Positions 9,083 to 18,140 of a stretch of 64,000 bases of DNA are shown in pieces. The notes beneath the pieces are model-generated. The model was not told the DNA's origin. It made no database searches and was given only the letters and a program-made list of their open reading frames with translations. Location of the stretch: NCBI GenBank assembly GCA_025463785.1, contig JAODBD010000011.1, positions 62,001 through 126,000 of the forward strand, written 5' to 3'. Origin of the DNA: Glaciihabitans sp. GTDB lineage: Bacteria > Actinomycetota > Actinomycetes > Actinomycetales > Microbacteriaceae. The stretch's first letter is position 1; the number at the start of each line of letters is the position of its first letter. A program made the position numbers and the translations under genes.

Positions 9083-10177
9083 ATGAAGATCACGCACGTC
9101 GAAACACACCGAGTCAAGGTCCCTGCGGCCAACCCTCCGTTCAAGTGGCGGAACGGGCTTGGCGGCAGCGCTCCTGCCGGCGACGGCGCAGTGCTTCGGA
9201 TCGGAACTGATGAGGGTGCTGAGGGCGTCGCCCTATTTGCTCGGCCTGGCGCCGCTGTCATCCTCGAAGACCTGGTTGAGCGGGTCTTTCGCGACGAACT
9301 CATCGGTCAGGACCCCTTCCAGCGCGAGTGGCTGTGGCACAGGATCTGGGAGCTCGACCGCATCGAGGAGCTGCCGCTGCCAGCACTCGGCCTCATCGAT
9401 ACCGCCCTGTGGGACCTCGCCGCGCGCATCTCCAATCGCCCCGTATGGCAGTTGCTCGGCGGATTCCGCACCGAGATTCCGGCATACGCCTCGACCTCCA
9501 CGTTCGCCACCGTCGAGGAGTTTCTCGATGTCGCCGATCAGTGTCTCGAGCTCGGGTACTCCGCAATCAAACTGCACGCCTGGGGCGATGCTCGTCGGGA
9601 CGCTGAACTATCGAGGGCATTGCGCGCTCATGTCGGCGACTCGATTCCACTCATGTATGACGGGTCGGCTGGCTTCGACCTTCCCGACGCCATCTACCTC
9701 GGTCGCGCTCTCGCCGACGAAGGCTACCTCTGGTACGAGGAGCCCATGCGCGAGTTCAGTATCACGGCGTACGCGAGACTCGCCAGGGCAGTGGATGTTC
9801 CGCTGCTGGTCGCCGAGACCTCCGACGGCGCGCACATGAACTCCGCTGACTTCATCGCCGCCGGCGCCGCGACCTTCGGTGTGCGTGCAAGCACGACACT
9901 CCGAGGTGGGATCACAGGTGCAATGCGCACGGCTCATCTCGCGGACGCCTACCGGCTGCGTACCGAGGTGCACGGTTCGGACATCCCGAACCACCATCTC
10001 TGTATGGCAATTTCAAATACGACGTACTACGAGTCGCTCGTGACCTCGAGCACGGTGAGCAGGGAGCGGTATGTGGATGCCGCCGGCCTTGTGCACGCGC
10101 CCAAGGGCCCCGGGATCGGCCTTCCGGCGACCCTCGAGTACCCCCAGGAACTGCAGGCATTTATCGAGGTTTCGTGA
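9083..10177 (+). CDS. Enolase-superfamily (mandelate racemase/muconate lactonizing type) enzyme
   Basis: Soluble TIM-barrel enzyme of 364 residues that abstracts a proton alpha to a carboxylate; most sugar-acid members dehydrate aldonates or uronates. The order is a capping domain, then a barrel with metal-ligand motifs MYDGSAGF (Asp), WYEEPM (Glu) and LVAETSDG (Glu). The usual KxK base is KLH (AIKLHAWGD), so only the first Lys is kept. A His-rich stretch, HGSDIPNHH, follows near residue 298 and could supply the second base. It sits between the GntR regulator and the sugar importer, consistent with catabolism of an imported sugar acid. The exact substrate cannot be assigned from sequence alone. 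Confidence 0.88.
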   Translation: MKITHVETHRVKVPAANPPFKWRNGLGGSAPAGDGAVLRIGTDEGAEGVALFARPGAAVILEDLVERVFRDELIGQDPFQREWLWHRIWELDRIEELPLPALGLIDTALWDLAARISNRPVWQLLGGFRTEIPAYASTSTFATVEEFLDVADQCLELGYSAIKLHAWGDARRDAELSRALRAHVGDSIPLMYDGSAGFDLPDAIYLGRALADEGYLWYEEPMREFSITAYARLARAVDVPLLVAETSDGAHMNSADFIAAGAATFGVRASTTLRGGITGAMRTAHLADAYRLRTEVHGSDIPNHHLCMAISNTTYYESLVTSSTVSRERYVDAAGLVHAPKGPGIGLPATLEYPQELQAFIEVS

Positions 10178-10231
10178 CCTCGCTCGCCTGACAGCAGCAC
10201 CATCCGCTCCAACCCGACTATTCACAGTACA

Positions 10232-10257
10232 GAAAGGCAAGACAATGAAGTCACCAA
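10232..10257 (+). repeat. 26-bp start-region repeat shared with 60361-60386, copy 1
   Basis: The ribosome site, ATG and first four codons of this binding-protein gene are identical over 26 bases to those of the second binding-protein gene 50 kb away. The proteins diverge straight after (MKSPTVPQ against MKSPRKAV). Confidence 0.9.
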
Positions 10258-11624
10258 CGGTACCTCAATCAGGTGCTCCCAAGCGACGCGTCCTCCGCGC
10301 AGCGCTCGCGATCGCATCCCTCACCGCGATCGTCGCACTGGCGGGCTGTGCAAGCGCCACGCAGTCGACCTCGACGGGCACTGCAGGGTTCAAGAAGGCC
10401 GCGCAGAACAACAGCTCGACCATCACGGTGTGGGCGGACTCCACCCGCCTGCCCGCGGTTCAGGCGTACCAGACGTCGCACCCGAACGCGAAGTTGAACA
10501 TCGTCACCTATGACGGCAGCGCAGACGGCTCAACCTACCTGCAGACGAAGGTTCAGCTCTTCGACCGCACAGGCAAGGGCTGGCCGGATGTCGTATTCGC
10601 TTCGCCGACGGACGTCACCTGGGCCTCCAAGGCGACGAGCCCATCCGCGCAGGCATTCGCAGCCCCCGTGGACGAGTTGGTGCCGAGCTCAACCATCAAC
10701 AACTTCGCCAAGGGTTCGCTCACCCCGTGCCAGTACAACGGGCACACCTACTGCCTGCGCAACGACATCGCGCAGGTCGTGACCTGGTACAACAAGACGT
10801 TGTTCGACAAGTTCGGCTACACCGTCCCGACGACGTGGGAGCAGTACCAGGCGCTCGGCGCGCAGGTCGCAAAGGACCACCCGGGCTACGTGCTCGGCTG
10901 GGTCGGCGACTCCAACTCGCAGGAGTCCTACTTCTGGTCGAGCCAGTGCCCCGCGTTTGACCTCGTTCAGCCGAACACGCTTCGCGTCGCTCTCGGCTCG
11001 ACGGACTGCACGCGCATGGCAACGCTGCTTGACTCGATGATCGCGAACAAGTCGATCAGTACACAGGCATCGAACAACGCGACCTTCATCAAGCAGACCG
11101 CGCCGAAGGTACTCATGGCCGTTGGGCCGTCGTGGTACGGGCAGTACATCTTCAACCTTGGGTTCAAGACTCCTGCCGGACAGATCGCGGCAGCGAATCC
11201 GATGACGTGGAGCGGCGACACGACCGCCGCTACCGGTAACGTCGGCGGCGGTGTGTGGATGATCTCCTCACACAGCACGAACCTGAAGGCCGCTACCGCA
11301 ATCACCAGCTGGCTCACGACCTCCGACGCCAACCAGGGCAGCGCCCCGACCTACCCCGCGTATGGTCCGGCCGCCAAGACCTGGCTTGCGAACCCGGCGA
11401 ACAGCAAGTACTTCGCGGCAGACGTGAGCGGAGCGTTCACAACGGCTGCCAACGAGGTGTGGACCGGCTGGTCGAACACCAAGTTCAGCGATGCGACCGC
11501 CTGGTCGAGCGTAGTGTTGCCCGCACTTACGGCGGGTAAGACGCTGACTGCAACTCTGCCGGCGTGGCAGGCTGCGATCGTCGACGAAGCGAAATCGGTT
11601 GGATACACGGTCACCACAAAATGA
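10245..11624 (+). CDS. Sugar ABC transporter substrate-binding lipoprotein
   Basis: Extracytoplasmic family 1 solute-binding protein of 459 residues, anchored as a lipoprotein. The signal peptide is Lys/Arg-rich and ends in the lipobox LAGC, with the modified Cys near residue 33. The mature part has features of carbohydrate-binding proteins (ITVWADSTRLPAVQAY, YNKTLFDKFGYTVPTTWEQY, ATAITSWLTT). ATG 10245 is chosen because it has an AAAGG ribosome site and starts the signal peptide. The stop overlaps the next permease start (ATGA). No ATPase gene is in the operon, so energy probably comes from a shared MsiK-type ATPase encoded elsewhere (family knowledge plus inference). Confidence 0.92.
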   Translation: MKSPTVPQSGAPKRRVLRAALAIASLTAIVALAGCASATQSTSTGTAGFKKAAQNNSSTITVWADSTRLPAVQAYQTSHPNAKLNIVTYDGSADGSTYLQTKVQLFDRTGKGWPDVVFASPTDVTWASKATSPSAQAFAAPVDELVPSSTINNFAKGSLTPCQYNGHTYCLRNDIAQVVTWYNKTLFDKFGYTVPTTWEQYQALGAQVAKDHPGYVLGWVGDSNSQESYFWSSQCPAFDLVQPNTLRVALGSTDCTRMATLLDSMIANKSISTQASNNATFIKQTAPKVLMAVGPSWYGQYIFNLGFKTPAGQIAAANPMTWSGDTTAATGNVGGGVWMISSHSTNLKAATAITSWLTTSDANQGSAPTYPAYGPAAKTWLANPANSKYFAADVSGAFTTAANEVWTGWSNTKFSDATAWSSVVLPALTAGKTLTATLPAWQAAIVDEAKSVGYTVTTK

Positions 11625-12562
11625 CAGCACTGAACACCGGTGGGCGCCTCATGGCGCCCACCGCCCCCTCGCCAGCTCGACGCCGCACTCCGCGGCGCCG
11701 GGCTGGCCTGGCCGGCTACCTCTTCGTTTCCGGCTACGCAATTCTTCTCGTGGCATTCGGGATCTATCCGACCCTTTTCGCGGGTTACCTCGCGCTGACC
11801 AATGACCGTGGACAATTCACCGGACTGAACCAGTTCGTCAAGGTCATTCAGGACTATCGCTTCGGACCTGCCTTCACGAACATCCTTGTATACCTCGTGA
11901 TGTGGCTCGTCATTCTGGTCGTTCTGACGGTCGTGGTCGCCGTCATCCTGAGAAGCCGGATGAAGCCCGGGCTGTCATCCGTTTTTCGGTTCCTCTTCTA
12001 CATCCCGGGAGCGCTGGCCGGAGTTGCCAGTGTTCTGGTGTGGATGTTCATGCTCGACCCCGGGGTGAGCCCGGTTTCCGGTCTACTCAATGCGCTGGGG
12101 CTCAGCACATTTTCGCAGGTCATCGCCCCACAAAGTCTGCCGGTGATCTTCGTCTTCATCGCGTTCTGGACCGGTGCCGGCGGATGGATTGTCGTCATGT
12201 ACGGCGCGCTCAATAACATCCCGGATGAAATCCTCGAGGCGGCGCGCGTAGACGGCGCGGGGCCGTGGAAGTCAGCCTGGTTCATCCAGATTCCGATGAT
12301 CAGCAAATGGATCGCGTACATGACGATCCTTGCTTTCGCTGCCGGAACGCAGCTTTTCGTTGAGCCACAGCTTCTTCAGTCCGCGAGCCTCGGACGCTTG
12401 AACCCGACCTGGTCGCCGAACCAGCTCGCGTATGTGCTCGCCTTCCAGTTTGGCGACTTCAATGGTGCCGCCGCCGTTTCCATCTTCCTGCTAGCCATCG
12501 GGCTGGTCGGTGCCGGCATTTTGGTCACCAGATCGGGACTATTCAAGGCGGGCGACGAATGA
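11621..12562 (+). CDS. Sugar ABC transporter permease, MalF/UgpA type
   Basis: Integral membrane subunit of 313 residues with six predicted segments. The EAA loop that docks the ATPase is visible as EAARVDGAGPWKSAW followed by IPMIS. The start ATG overlaps the stop of the binding-protein gene by 4 bp and its stop overlaps the next permease, indicating translational coupling. It forms the channel with the product of 12559-13473. Confidence 0.93.
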   Translation: MTALNTGGRLMAPTAPSPARRRTPRRRAGLAGYLFVSGYAILLVAFGIYPTLFAGYLALTNDRGQFTGLNQFVKVIQDYRFGPAFTNILVYLVMWLVILVVLTVVVAVILRSRMKPGLSSVFRFLFYIPGALAGVASVLVWMFMLDPGVSPVSGLLNALGLSTFSQVIAPQSLPVIFVFIAFWTGAGGWIVVMYGALNNIPDEILEAARVDGAGPWKSAWFIQIPMISKWIAYMTILAFAAGTQLFVEPQLLQSASLGRLNPTWSPNQLAYVLAFQFGDFNGAAAVSIFLLAIGLVGAGILVTRSGLFKAGDE

Positions 12563-13473
12563 CGACCACTTCGGCTTGGCGGCCGCAGAGACGCAAGACC
12601 CGGCAAGCCTCCCGCTTCGCCAGCACCCTGATTGTGGTGCTGATCATGGGCCTGCTGCTCGTGTTCTTCGTACTCCCGGTGATCTGGCTGATCCTCGCGC
12701 CGACGAAGACGGCGAGTGAGCTGCTCAACCAGCCGCCCCTCTCGTTTGGCGCCTTTTCCAACATCGGACTGGCTTGGGATCACCTCGCGTCATTCGAGAA
12801 CGGGATCATCTTCGTCTGGCTAAAGAACTCGGCGGTCTATTCGGTCGGTTCGCTGATTTTGACGCTGGCGACCAGCATCCCGGCAGGGTACGCCCTCGCG
12901 CTGACACGATTTCGCGGACGAAAAATACTCCTCACCATCACGCTGTTGGTGATGATCATGCCGTCGGCATCCCTCGTGCTGCCGCTGTTCCTCGAACTCA
13001 ACCGTTTTGGGCTGATCGGGACGGCGTGGTCGATAATCCTGCCGTTCTCGTTCTTCCCGTTCGGCGTCTACCTGGTCTATATCTACTTCTCGACGAGCCT
13101 GCCGTCGGAAATGCTCGAAGCGGCGCGAATCGATGGTGCGAGCGAATGGCAACTGTTCACCCGGATCGCCCTTCCGCTGGCCAGGCCAGTGGTTGCGCTT
13201 GTTGCGTTCTTCAGTTTTGTCGGCAACTGGAACAACTTCTTCCTGCCCTACCTGGTTTTGCCGAGCAGCGATCAGTTTCCGATTCAGGTTGGCCTGAACC
13301 AGCTTCTGTCGTCGACGCCGTCGTTCAATCCGGTCGCGGGTGCAGGGCTCGACATCCAAAGTCCCGAGCTTGCCCTCTCGATCATCATCGCGATCCTGCC
13401 CGTGCTGATCGTGTTCCTGTTCTCGCAGCGCGCCCTGGTTTCCGGCATGCTCGCCGGTTCCACTAAGGGGTGA
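12559..13473 (+). CDS. Sugar ABC transporter permease, MalG/UgpE type
   Basis: Second membrane subunit, 304 residues, six segments. The EAA loop reads EAARIDGASEWQLFTRIALP. It overlaps the preceding permease by 4 bp (ATGA). It is the last gene of the cassette; the next 79 bp hold nothing recognisable before a decayed esterase gene on the other strand. The substrate is probably an oligosaccharide or sugar acid derivative released by secreted enzymes (inference from neighbours). Confidence 0.93.
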   Translation: MTTTSAWRPQRRKTRQASRFASTLIVVLIMGLLLVFFVLPVIWLILAPTKTASELLNQPPLSFGAFSNIGLAWDHLASFENGIIFVWLKNSAVYSVGSLILTLATSIPAGYALALTRFRGRKILLTITLLVMIMPSASLVLPLFLELNRFGLIGTAWSIILPFSFFPFGVYLVYIYFSTSLPSEMLEAARIDGASEWQLFTRIALPLARPVVALVAFFSFVGNWNNFFLPYLVLPSSDQFPIQVGLNQLLSSTPSFNPVAGAGLDIQSPELALSIIIAILPVLIVFLFSQRALVSGMLAGSTKG

Positions 13474-13552
13474 CGAACCCGAAACTGCGTAGTATCCAGT
13501 TGCCGTGATGAGTCCGTTGGCCCGGGCGCTTACGGCGCCAGCTGCTGCTGGC

Positions 13553-13882
13553 TCAGGCTTTGGGCAACGAACTTGAGTTGCTCGGGCGCCCGGCCGCGCC
13601 AATAGCCGGCGTTGCGAACGGATGACTCCCGCGAGCGACGGCCTGGGCCTGGAAGGGTTGCAGCGTGAAATTCTTTGTGAAGCCACCCCTGTGGCTGCCA
13701 CCGAAACCGTGCAGGGCGATGACGCCAGCGGATGCGTCCAAACCGAGCATTTTGAACATGGTCGAGCGGCCGGGCAGGATGTTTTCGTCGACGGCGAAGG
13801 CGGCACTCGCGAGGGCGACCGCGCTTCCGCCCCCGATTAGGAGTGCTCGGCGGGTGAGTTGCGCTCGGGGTTTCTTGGCCAT
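13553..13882 (-). pseudogene. Remnant of an exported alpha/beta-hydrolase (esterase)
   Basis: A 109-codon open frame. It begins with a twin-arginine-like export signal (LTRRALLIGGGSAVALA) and the linker VDENILPGRSTMFKMLGLD seen at the front of actinobacterial exported esterases. It then jumps directly to VIALHGFGGSHRGGF and LQPFQAQAVARGSHPFA, the oxyanion region of the same enzymes. The part normally between them and the whole C-terminal half, including the nucleophile-Ser region, are missing. I therefore read it as a gene with an internal in-frame deletion and a 3' truncation. Recognition is from memory of the family; an alignment is needed. Confidence 0.55.
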
Positions 13883-14034
13883 GAGCGCGAGACTACCTCG
13901 CTGACATCATCCGATTGAGCGTTTCGCCCCTGCAGAGGGTAGCCTGACGATACCCCCATTCGGGGGCAACACCGGAGGGTCCCCCCACTCTTCGAAGATT
14001 GAGCACGCTGAAGTCAACCCGAAGGACATCAGAC

Positions 14035-14406
14035 ATGACTGCATCCACGACCTTTGCCGAGCCGCCGGCCATCTGGTCACTTACCCCCACGGATTTCGCT
14101 GGCACCGCGTTGTTCGAGCGCGACAGGGTCATCACCGCCCTCGGTTCGAAGGATTTCGCGCTGCTTCTGCGCGCCGTTGAACTCGTGGTGCTCGCCCAGG
14201 CGTTCTCTCGCCGCGGCATCGAGCATGCTTTGCGCATCAAGCCCGCGATCGCAGACCGCCTCACGACGCTTCTCGAAGGTCTCGGCGTCATCACCGTCGG
14301 CGGGTTCGATGAGCAGCGCACCGTGCTGGTCGGTATGGATCACCTTGCGGTGCTCCTGGTACGTCTGTACGGATGCCGCGAGACCACTCCGGCCGCCGCA
14401 GCATAG
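14035..14406 (+). CDS. Hypothetical protein, 123 residues
   Basis: Not recognised. The predicted protein is soluble and mostly helical, with a hydrophobic core segment (DFALLLRAVELVVLAQAF), a segment that could be a small helix-turn-helix or dimer unit (IADRLTTLLEGLGVITVGGF), and an Ala-rich tail. The start at 14035 is chosen because AAGGA lies about 8 bp upstream; a TTG at 13999 is in frame. It stands alone between the esterase remnant and the two-component system. Codon use looks normal for the window. Confidence 0.55.
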   Translation: MTASTTFAEPPAIWSLTPTDFAGTALFERDRVITALGSKDFALLLRAVELVVLAQAFSRRGIEHALRIKPAIADRLTTLLEGLGVITVGGFDEQRTVLVGMDHLAVLLVRLYGCRETTPAAAA

Positions 14407-14585
14407 CCCGGGCGCCTACGGCGTGCAGTAGCGTCGACAATCCGGTTCGCCGTAGATTCTGCCCTGGAAGGACCGACCTCCGGCCTGACGCGGGTGCGGT
14501 GGACACGTGAGAGTCGCGAACTTTTTCTGCCCGGGTGGCGCTTCACGACAATATTGAAGGTGCTGGGCGTGCTTTGCTTATCCCT

Positions 14586-15269
14586 GTGCCCACGGTCCTG
14601 ATCGTTGAAGATGACGCGGCAATGGGCGCGCTCCTCGAGCGCGGGTTACGGGACGAGGGTTACGACGTCGTGCGCGTGGACAACGGCGTGGATGCGCTCA
14701 TCGCTGTCGCAGGCAATGACTTCTCGGCGGCGGCAATCGACGTGATGCTACCGGAGATGAACGGCTACGAGATCTGCCGGCATCTGCGAAATCACGGCAA
14801 CATGCTGCCTGTCCTGCTATTAACCGCTCGTGACTCGATCGATGATCGGGTACACGGTCTCGACTCAGGAGCCGACGATTATCTGACGAAGCCGTTCGCG
14901 TTTGCGGAGCTCAGTGCTCGCATCCGAGCCCTCGTCCGACGCGACAGTGCGACCCCGAAGCAGGTGCTGCGGGTTGGGCGCCTGCAACTTGACGTGCAGG
15001 GTGTGCGCGCCACGATCGACGGCAAGCAACTGCCCCTCAGCACGAAGGAGTTCTCGCTGCTCCGGATGCTGGCCAGTCGCGAAGGTCGAGTCGCGAGTCG
15101 ACCGGAGATTCTCGAGGAAGTCTGGGGCACAACGCGCCACATCGACCCGACAATCGTCGATCAGTACGTTCGGTATCTTCGCCGCAAGCTGGAACCAGTG
15201 GCCAGCGGGGTCGCTGTCGTGACGGTTCGTGGCTCGGGCTACGCTCTGACCGTGGATGGCGACACCTAG
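14586..15269 (+). CDS. Two-component response regulator, OmpR/PhoB type
   Basis: Cytoplasmic regulator of about 227 residues. The receiver domain has the acidic pair (VLIVEDDAA), the phospho-acceptor Asp in AIDVMLPEMNGY, the switch Thr (LLLTARD) and the conserved Lys (DDYLTKPFAF). A winged-helix output domain follows (LSTKEFSLLRMLASREGRVASR, VDQYVRYLRRKL, VRGSGYAL). GTG 14586 is chosen because it starts right at the receiver fold, but no strong ribosome site is visible; TTG 14574 and GTG 14535 are in frame. The histidine kinase starts 2 bp downstream, so they form one operon. Confidence 0.93.
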   Translation: MPTVLIVEDDAAMGALLERGLRDEGYDVVRVDNGVDALIAVAGNDFSAAAIDVMLPEMNGYEICRHLRNHGNMLPVLLLTARDSIDDRVHGLDSGADDYLTKPFAFAELSARIRALVRRDSATPKQVLRVGRLQLDVQGVRATIDGKQLPLSTKEFSLLRMLASREGRVASRPEILEEVWGTTRHIDPTIVDQYVRYLRRKLEPVASGVAVVTVRGSGYALTVDGDT

Positions 15270-15271
15270 CC

Positions 15272-16627
15272 ATGTTCATTCGCAGGCTTTCCATTCGTGC
15301 CCGAATCGCCATCGGGAGTGTGATTGTGGCGATCATCGTGACGGCGATCGCCGCGCTGGTGATCAGGGCCAATGTCGAGAACATCCTCGCGCAGTCAAAT
15401 ATCACCCTGGCAACGACCGACCTCGCTCCCTTCCAAAAAGACCTCGTGTCGAATCCGGGCGAGCCAATCGATGGGCCGGCCGCCGGCATCCTCGTCATGG
15501 TTCGTGGACCAGGCCGCCCGCCTTCGGTCGACACCCTGCCGCACGACATCCATGAGGTCGTCGACCATCGCATGCCGGCAAACGAGACGTTCAAGACGAA
15601 AGCAGGCGGGGTGCCATACATCGTGGTGGGTCGGGTGCAGCAGACTCCGTCGGGTGTTTGGGCGCTCTGGGCTGCCCGCAGTGCCGCCTCGAGCGAGCTC
15701 GCGCTCGGTGGACTGGACAGGGTTCTCGTCGTCGGAAGCGTCGGCGTTTTGATCATCTTTGGCCTCGCGTCCTGGCTGCTCGCAACGGTGGCGCTGCGCC
15801 CCGTCAGTCGCATGCGGCGCAGGGCCGAAGCCCTCAGCGGCATCGATGAGGACGATGTCCTGCCCGTTGGACCCGCCGACGACGAGATCGCCGACCTCGC
15901 GAAGACTCTCAACGCCCTTCTCGCACGTGTTCGAGCCTCGACCGAGCGGGAGAAACAGATGGTGTCGGATGCCGCCCACGAGCTCCGGACGCCTCTAGCG
16001 GCCCTGCGCACCCAGCTCGAACTTGCGCACGACCGATTTGGCGATGCCGATGCCCTCGCCGGCGAGATCACCGAGGCCGAGGAGTCGATCGCCCGACTGT
16101 CCGCCCTGGCCACCGGGCTTCTCGAACTGGCACGACTCGAGGGCGATCCGGGGGCGACCCCTGCCCTGTCCGCGCAAGAGCTTCTTACCGAGGCCATGAG
16201 TTCGGTGGATCGCGCGAGAATGCTTGCGCTTGCCACGTCCGGCGAGATCGAATTTGAAGCAGGGGATCTGGCCGAGGCCGCAAAGTACGCGGTGGGCGCG
16301 GCGTCCTTTGGTCGCCTGCTCGATAATCTGTTGTCGAATGCGGTCGCCGCGATCGGCGACCAGGGGCACGTGGAGCTGTCGATACAACAGGATGCGGGCG
16401 GCCTCAGGATCGAGGTTCGAGATGATGGTCCCGGCATCCCCAATTCGTTTCTTCCTGTCGCTTTCGATCGCTTCAGCAGGCCGGACGTCTCTCGCACCGG
16501 CAGCACGGGTGGGAGCGGTCTAGGCCTAGCGCTGGTGCAGGCGATCGCGCGCTCGGCAGGGGGAACCGCCGAACTGCACAATGCGAAGGTCGGCCTTGTC
16601 GCCATCGTGACGATTCCCAATATGTGA
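15272..16627 (+). CDS. Two-component sensor histidine kinase
   Basis: Membrane sensor of 451 residues. An N-terminal membrane segment (residues about 10-32), an extracytoplasmic sensor loop of about 120 residues, and a second segment (VLVVGSVGVLIIFGLASWLL) are followed by HAMP and HisKA with the phospho-acceptor His in DAAHELRTPLAALR. The ATPase domain has an N-box (LLDNLLSNAV), G1 (VRDDGPGI), F (FDRFSR) and G2 (GGSGLGLAL). It pairs with the preceding response regulator. The ferric-reductase-like electron-transfer operon begins about 100 bp downstream and may be a target (inference from position only). Confidence 0.93.
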   Translation: MFIRRLSIRARIAIGSVIVAIIVTAIAALVIRANVENILAQSNITLATTDLAPFQKDLVSNPGEPIDGPAAGILVMVRGPGRPPSVDTLPHDIHEVVDHRMPANETFKTKAGGVPYIVVGRVQQTPSGVWALWAARSAASSELALGGLDRVLVVGSVGVLIIFGLASWLLATVALRPVSRMRRRAEALSGIDEDDVLPVGPADDEIADLAKTLNALLARVRASTEREKQMVSDAAHELRTPLAALRTQLELAHDRFGDADALAGEITEAEESIARLSALATGLLELARLEGDPGATPALSAQELLTEAMSSVDRARMLALATSGEIEFEAGDLAEAAKYAVGAASFGRLLDNLLSNAVAAIGDQGHVELSIQQDAGGLRIEVRDDGPGIPNSFLPVAFDRFSRPDVSRTGSTGGSGLGLALVQAIARSAGGTAELHNAKVGLVAIVTIPNM

Positions 16628-16727
16628 GTAAACACACGTGAATGGCGTTCGTCGTTGGGCAATCACATAGGTCATTCCGCGATTCTGTATTGGGTAGTCA
16701 TATCCGGCGAGCAGAAAGGGGAACGTG

Positions 16728-18140
16728 ATGATCGCCGAATCGCCAATGCGAACGACGTCTCCGCGGCCCACTTCGCCCCGCACGAGAGCCGAGAGATTCC
16801 GTCGTCGCCTACGTGCAGCAGACCTGCTGCTGAGCGCCAGCTGGACCTCTGCCGCAGCCGCAGTCGCGCTGTATCTCGCCTACGGGGGAGCCGGCTTGTT
16901 CAACACGGTAGGGGATGCCGTTACCAGCCTCGGTATCATCGCCGGGCTCATCGGAACCAACCTCATCCTGCTCATGCTCGTTCTTGCCGCTCGCGTACCC
17001 ATCATCGACCGGGTTTTCGGCCACGACCGCGCTATGGCCGCCCACCGCGCACTCGGAAAGCCCGCGTTTTACCTGATCCTCGCGCATGCCGTGCTTCTCA
17101 TCCTCGGCTACGGAATCACGGCAGGAATCAATCCGGTGGCCGAGACCATCTCCATCTTCGGGCTGCCAGATATGCCGCTGGCATTTCTCGGCTTTGGTCT
17201 GCTGATCGTGGTAATCGTGACGTCGATCGTTGTGGTGCGGCGTCGGTTCAAGTACGAGCTCTGGCACGTGGTGCACCTGCTGACCTATTTCGCCGTCATC
17301 TTTGCCCTGCCGCATCAGTTCAGCGTCGGTGGCATGCTGGCAAACGGCACTTTTCAGCGGGTGTACTGGATTGCCCTGTACGTCATCGCGCTGGGGTCGA
17401 TCGCAACGTTCCGCTTCGCCGAGCCGATTGTGAAGTCACTTCAGCACGGGATCCGCGTGACTCGCGTCGAACAGGTCGCGAACGGTGTCGCGTCGATTCA
17501 CCTGTCCGGACGGAACCTCTCGGCGCTGGGGTCCGCCGGCGGCCAGTTCTTTGTCTGGCGATTCTGGAGCGGTAAGACGTGGTGGCACTCTCACCCGATC
17601 TCCCTGTCTGCCCAGCCAACGGATCGAACGGCTCGCATCACCGTTCGGGCGCTCGGCAACGGCTCCAGCAGCCTCAGTCGGCTTCCAAAGGGCACGCGCG
17701 TGTCATTCGAGGGGCCGTACGGACTCTTTACCGATGCTGCCCGCACAGCGCCGAAGCTTGCGATCGTCGCGGCCGGGATCGGCGTTACCCCGGTGCGGGC
17801 GCTTCTCGAGCATTCGCACCTGGCGTCGGGGGAGGCGACAATTCTGCTTCGTGCCTCTACCGAGGATGAGACCTACCTGTGGGATGAGATGGAAGCGCTC
17901 GCAACCCAACAGGGCGCCCGGTTCTATACCTCTGTCGGACGACGCCCGAAGGGCAGGGACACCTGGCTATCTTCGCGCGACGTGTCGCGCAACGTGCGAC
18001 TGAGCTCCGTTTTTCCCGATCTCGCACGCTCAGATCTTTACGTCTGCGGCCCTCAGGCCTGGACGGACCTGGTCGTGGGCGAAGCTCGCGCAACAGGGAT
18101 GCCTGAGCACCAAATTCACACAGAAAGGTTCGACTGGTGA
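16728..18140 (+). CDS. Ferric-reductase-like transmembrane flavoprotein
   Basis: Membrane oxidoreductase of 470 residues. The N-terminal half is a ferric reductase-like heme b domain with six membrane segments; paired His are seen in AAHRALGK...LAHAVL and in ELWHVVHLLTYF, the spacing expected for two hemes. The C-terminal half is an FNR-type module with FAD-binding HSHPISLSAQP, NAD(P)-binding AAGIGVTPVRALLE and CGPQAWTD. Electrons should pass from cytosolic NAD(P)H through FAD and heme to the outer face. ATG 16728 has an AAAGGGG site at 6 bp. The stop overlaps the FMN-binding protein gene, which with ApbE forms an extracytoplasmic flavinylation module. Confidence 0.9.
   Translation: MIAESPMRTTSPRPTSPRTRAERFRRRLRAADLLLSASWTSAAAAVALYLAYGGAGLFNTVGDAVTSLGIIAGLIGTNLILLMLVLAARVPIIDRVFGHDRAMAAHRALGKPAFYLILAHAVLLILGYGITAGINPVAETISIFGLPDMPLAFLGFGLLIVVIVTSIVVVRRRFKYELWHVVHLLTYFAVIFALPHQFSVGGMLANGTFQRVYWIALYVIALGSIATFRFAEPIVKSLQHGIRVTRVEQVANGVASIHLSGRNLSALGSAGGQFFVWRFWSGKTWWHSHPISLSAQPTDRTARITVRALGNGSSSLSRLPKGTRVSFEGPYGLFTDAARTAPKLAIVAAGIGVTPVRALLEHSHLASGEATILLRASTEDETYLWDEMEALATQQGARFYTSVGRRPKGRDTWLSSRDVSRNVRLSSVFPDLARSDLYVCGPQAWTDLVVGEARATGMPEHQIHTERFDW

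Noticed and set aside
15037-16662. 541-codon minus-strand frame opposite the histidine kinase
   Set aside because: Antisense to an intact kinase with all motifs; Ser/Arg/Ala-rich and featureless.
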